From: Vulcanimicrobiota bacterium
GTDB lineage: Bacteria > Vulcanimicrobiota > Vulcanimicrobiia > Vulcanimicrobiales > Vulcanimicrobiaceae
Length of the DNA stretch: 5,428 bases
Direction of reading: 5' to 3'
NCBI GenBank assembly: GCA_013043945.1
Contig: JABEUW010000171.1
Location: 1 to 5,428, forward strand
Made by a program: the position numbers and the translations under genes. The notes beneath the pieces were generated by a model. That model was not told the DNA's origin, did no database searches, and worked only from the letters and a program-made list of their open reading frames with translations. This document shows, piece after piece, positions 5,428 to 5,428 of this stretch (positions are counted from its first letter, which is position 1; the number at the start of each line of letters is the position of its first letter).

Positions 5428-5428
5428 C

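Overview
The window looks like chromosomal DNA from a Gram-negative (diderm) bacterium of moderately high G+C. The clearest sign is a TonB-dependent outer-membrane receptor with a signal peptide, and Shine-Dalgarno sequences precede most genes. The Pro/Ser-rich linker after the receptor signal peptide and the gene mix (GH130-like, DUF6582, TMEM175, YceI) remind me of uncultured soil lineages such as Candidatus Eremiobacterota (WPS-2) or Acidobacteriota. That placement is an impression and cannot be proven from this window.

Layout. Positions 2-337 (+) hold the 3' part of a small glycine-rich membrane protein resembling the YflT/general-stress-17M/DUF1269 group. After a 67-bp gap containing two hairpins comes a compact three-gene cluster (405-2525, +). 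It encodes a DUF6582-like small protein, a GH130-family mannoside phosphorylase/hydrolase-like enzyme, and a HAD-IIB (eukaryotic-phosphomannomutase-like) hydrolase. The first two overlap by 4 bp and the last two are 1 bp apart. The HAD gene is cut by a single in-frame TGA at 1971-1973, and the reading frame and family motifs continue intact beyond it. On the minus strand, a TMEM175-type potassium-channel gene (3656-3018) is followed 13 bp later by a YceI-family gene (3004-2375). The YceI gene lacks the usual N-terminal strand and runs past its normal end into the HAD gene, giving a 151-bp convergent overlap. A 181-bp divergent region (3657-3837) with an 8-bp-arm palindrome separates TMEM175 from the TonB-dependent receptor gene (3838-5427, +). 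The receptor frame meets a TGA one base before the window edge, before the barrel should be complete.

How the genes fit together. The GH130 plus phosphomannomutase-like HAD pair suggests phosphorolysis or turnover of a mannoside, with handling of the resulting mannose or mannose phosphate. The TonB receptor could import a ligand, but nothing here shows which. I see no defence system, CRISPR array, transposon or RNA gene. The most unusual aspect is the number of damaged or atypically ended frames: an in-frame TGA in the HAD gene, a YceI domain atypical at both ends, and an early TGA in the receptor. The cause could be local gene decay, sequence error or, much less likely, recoding.
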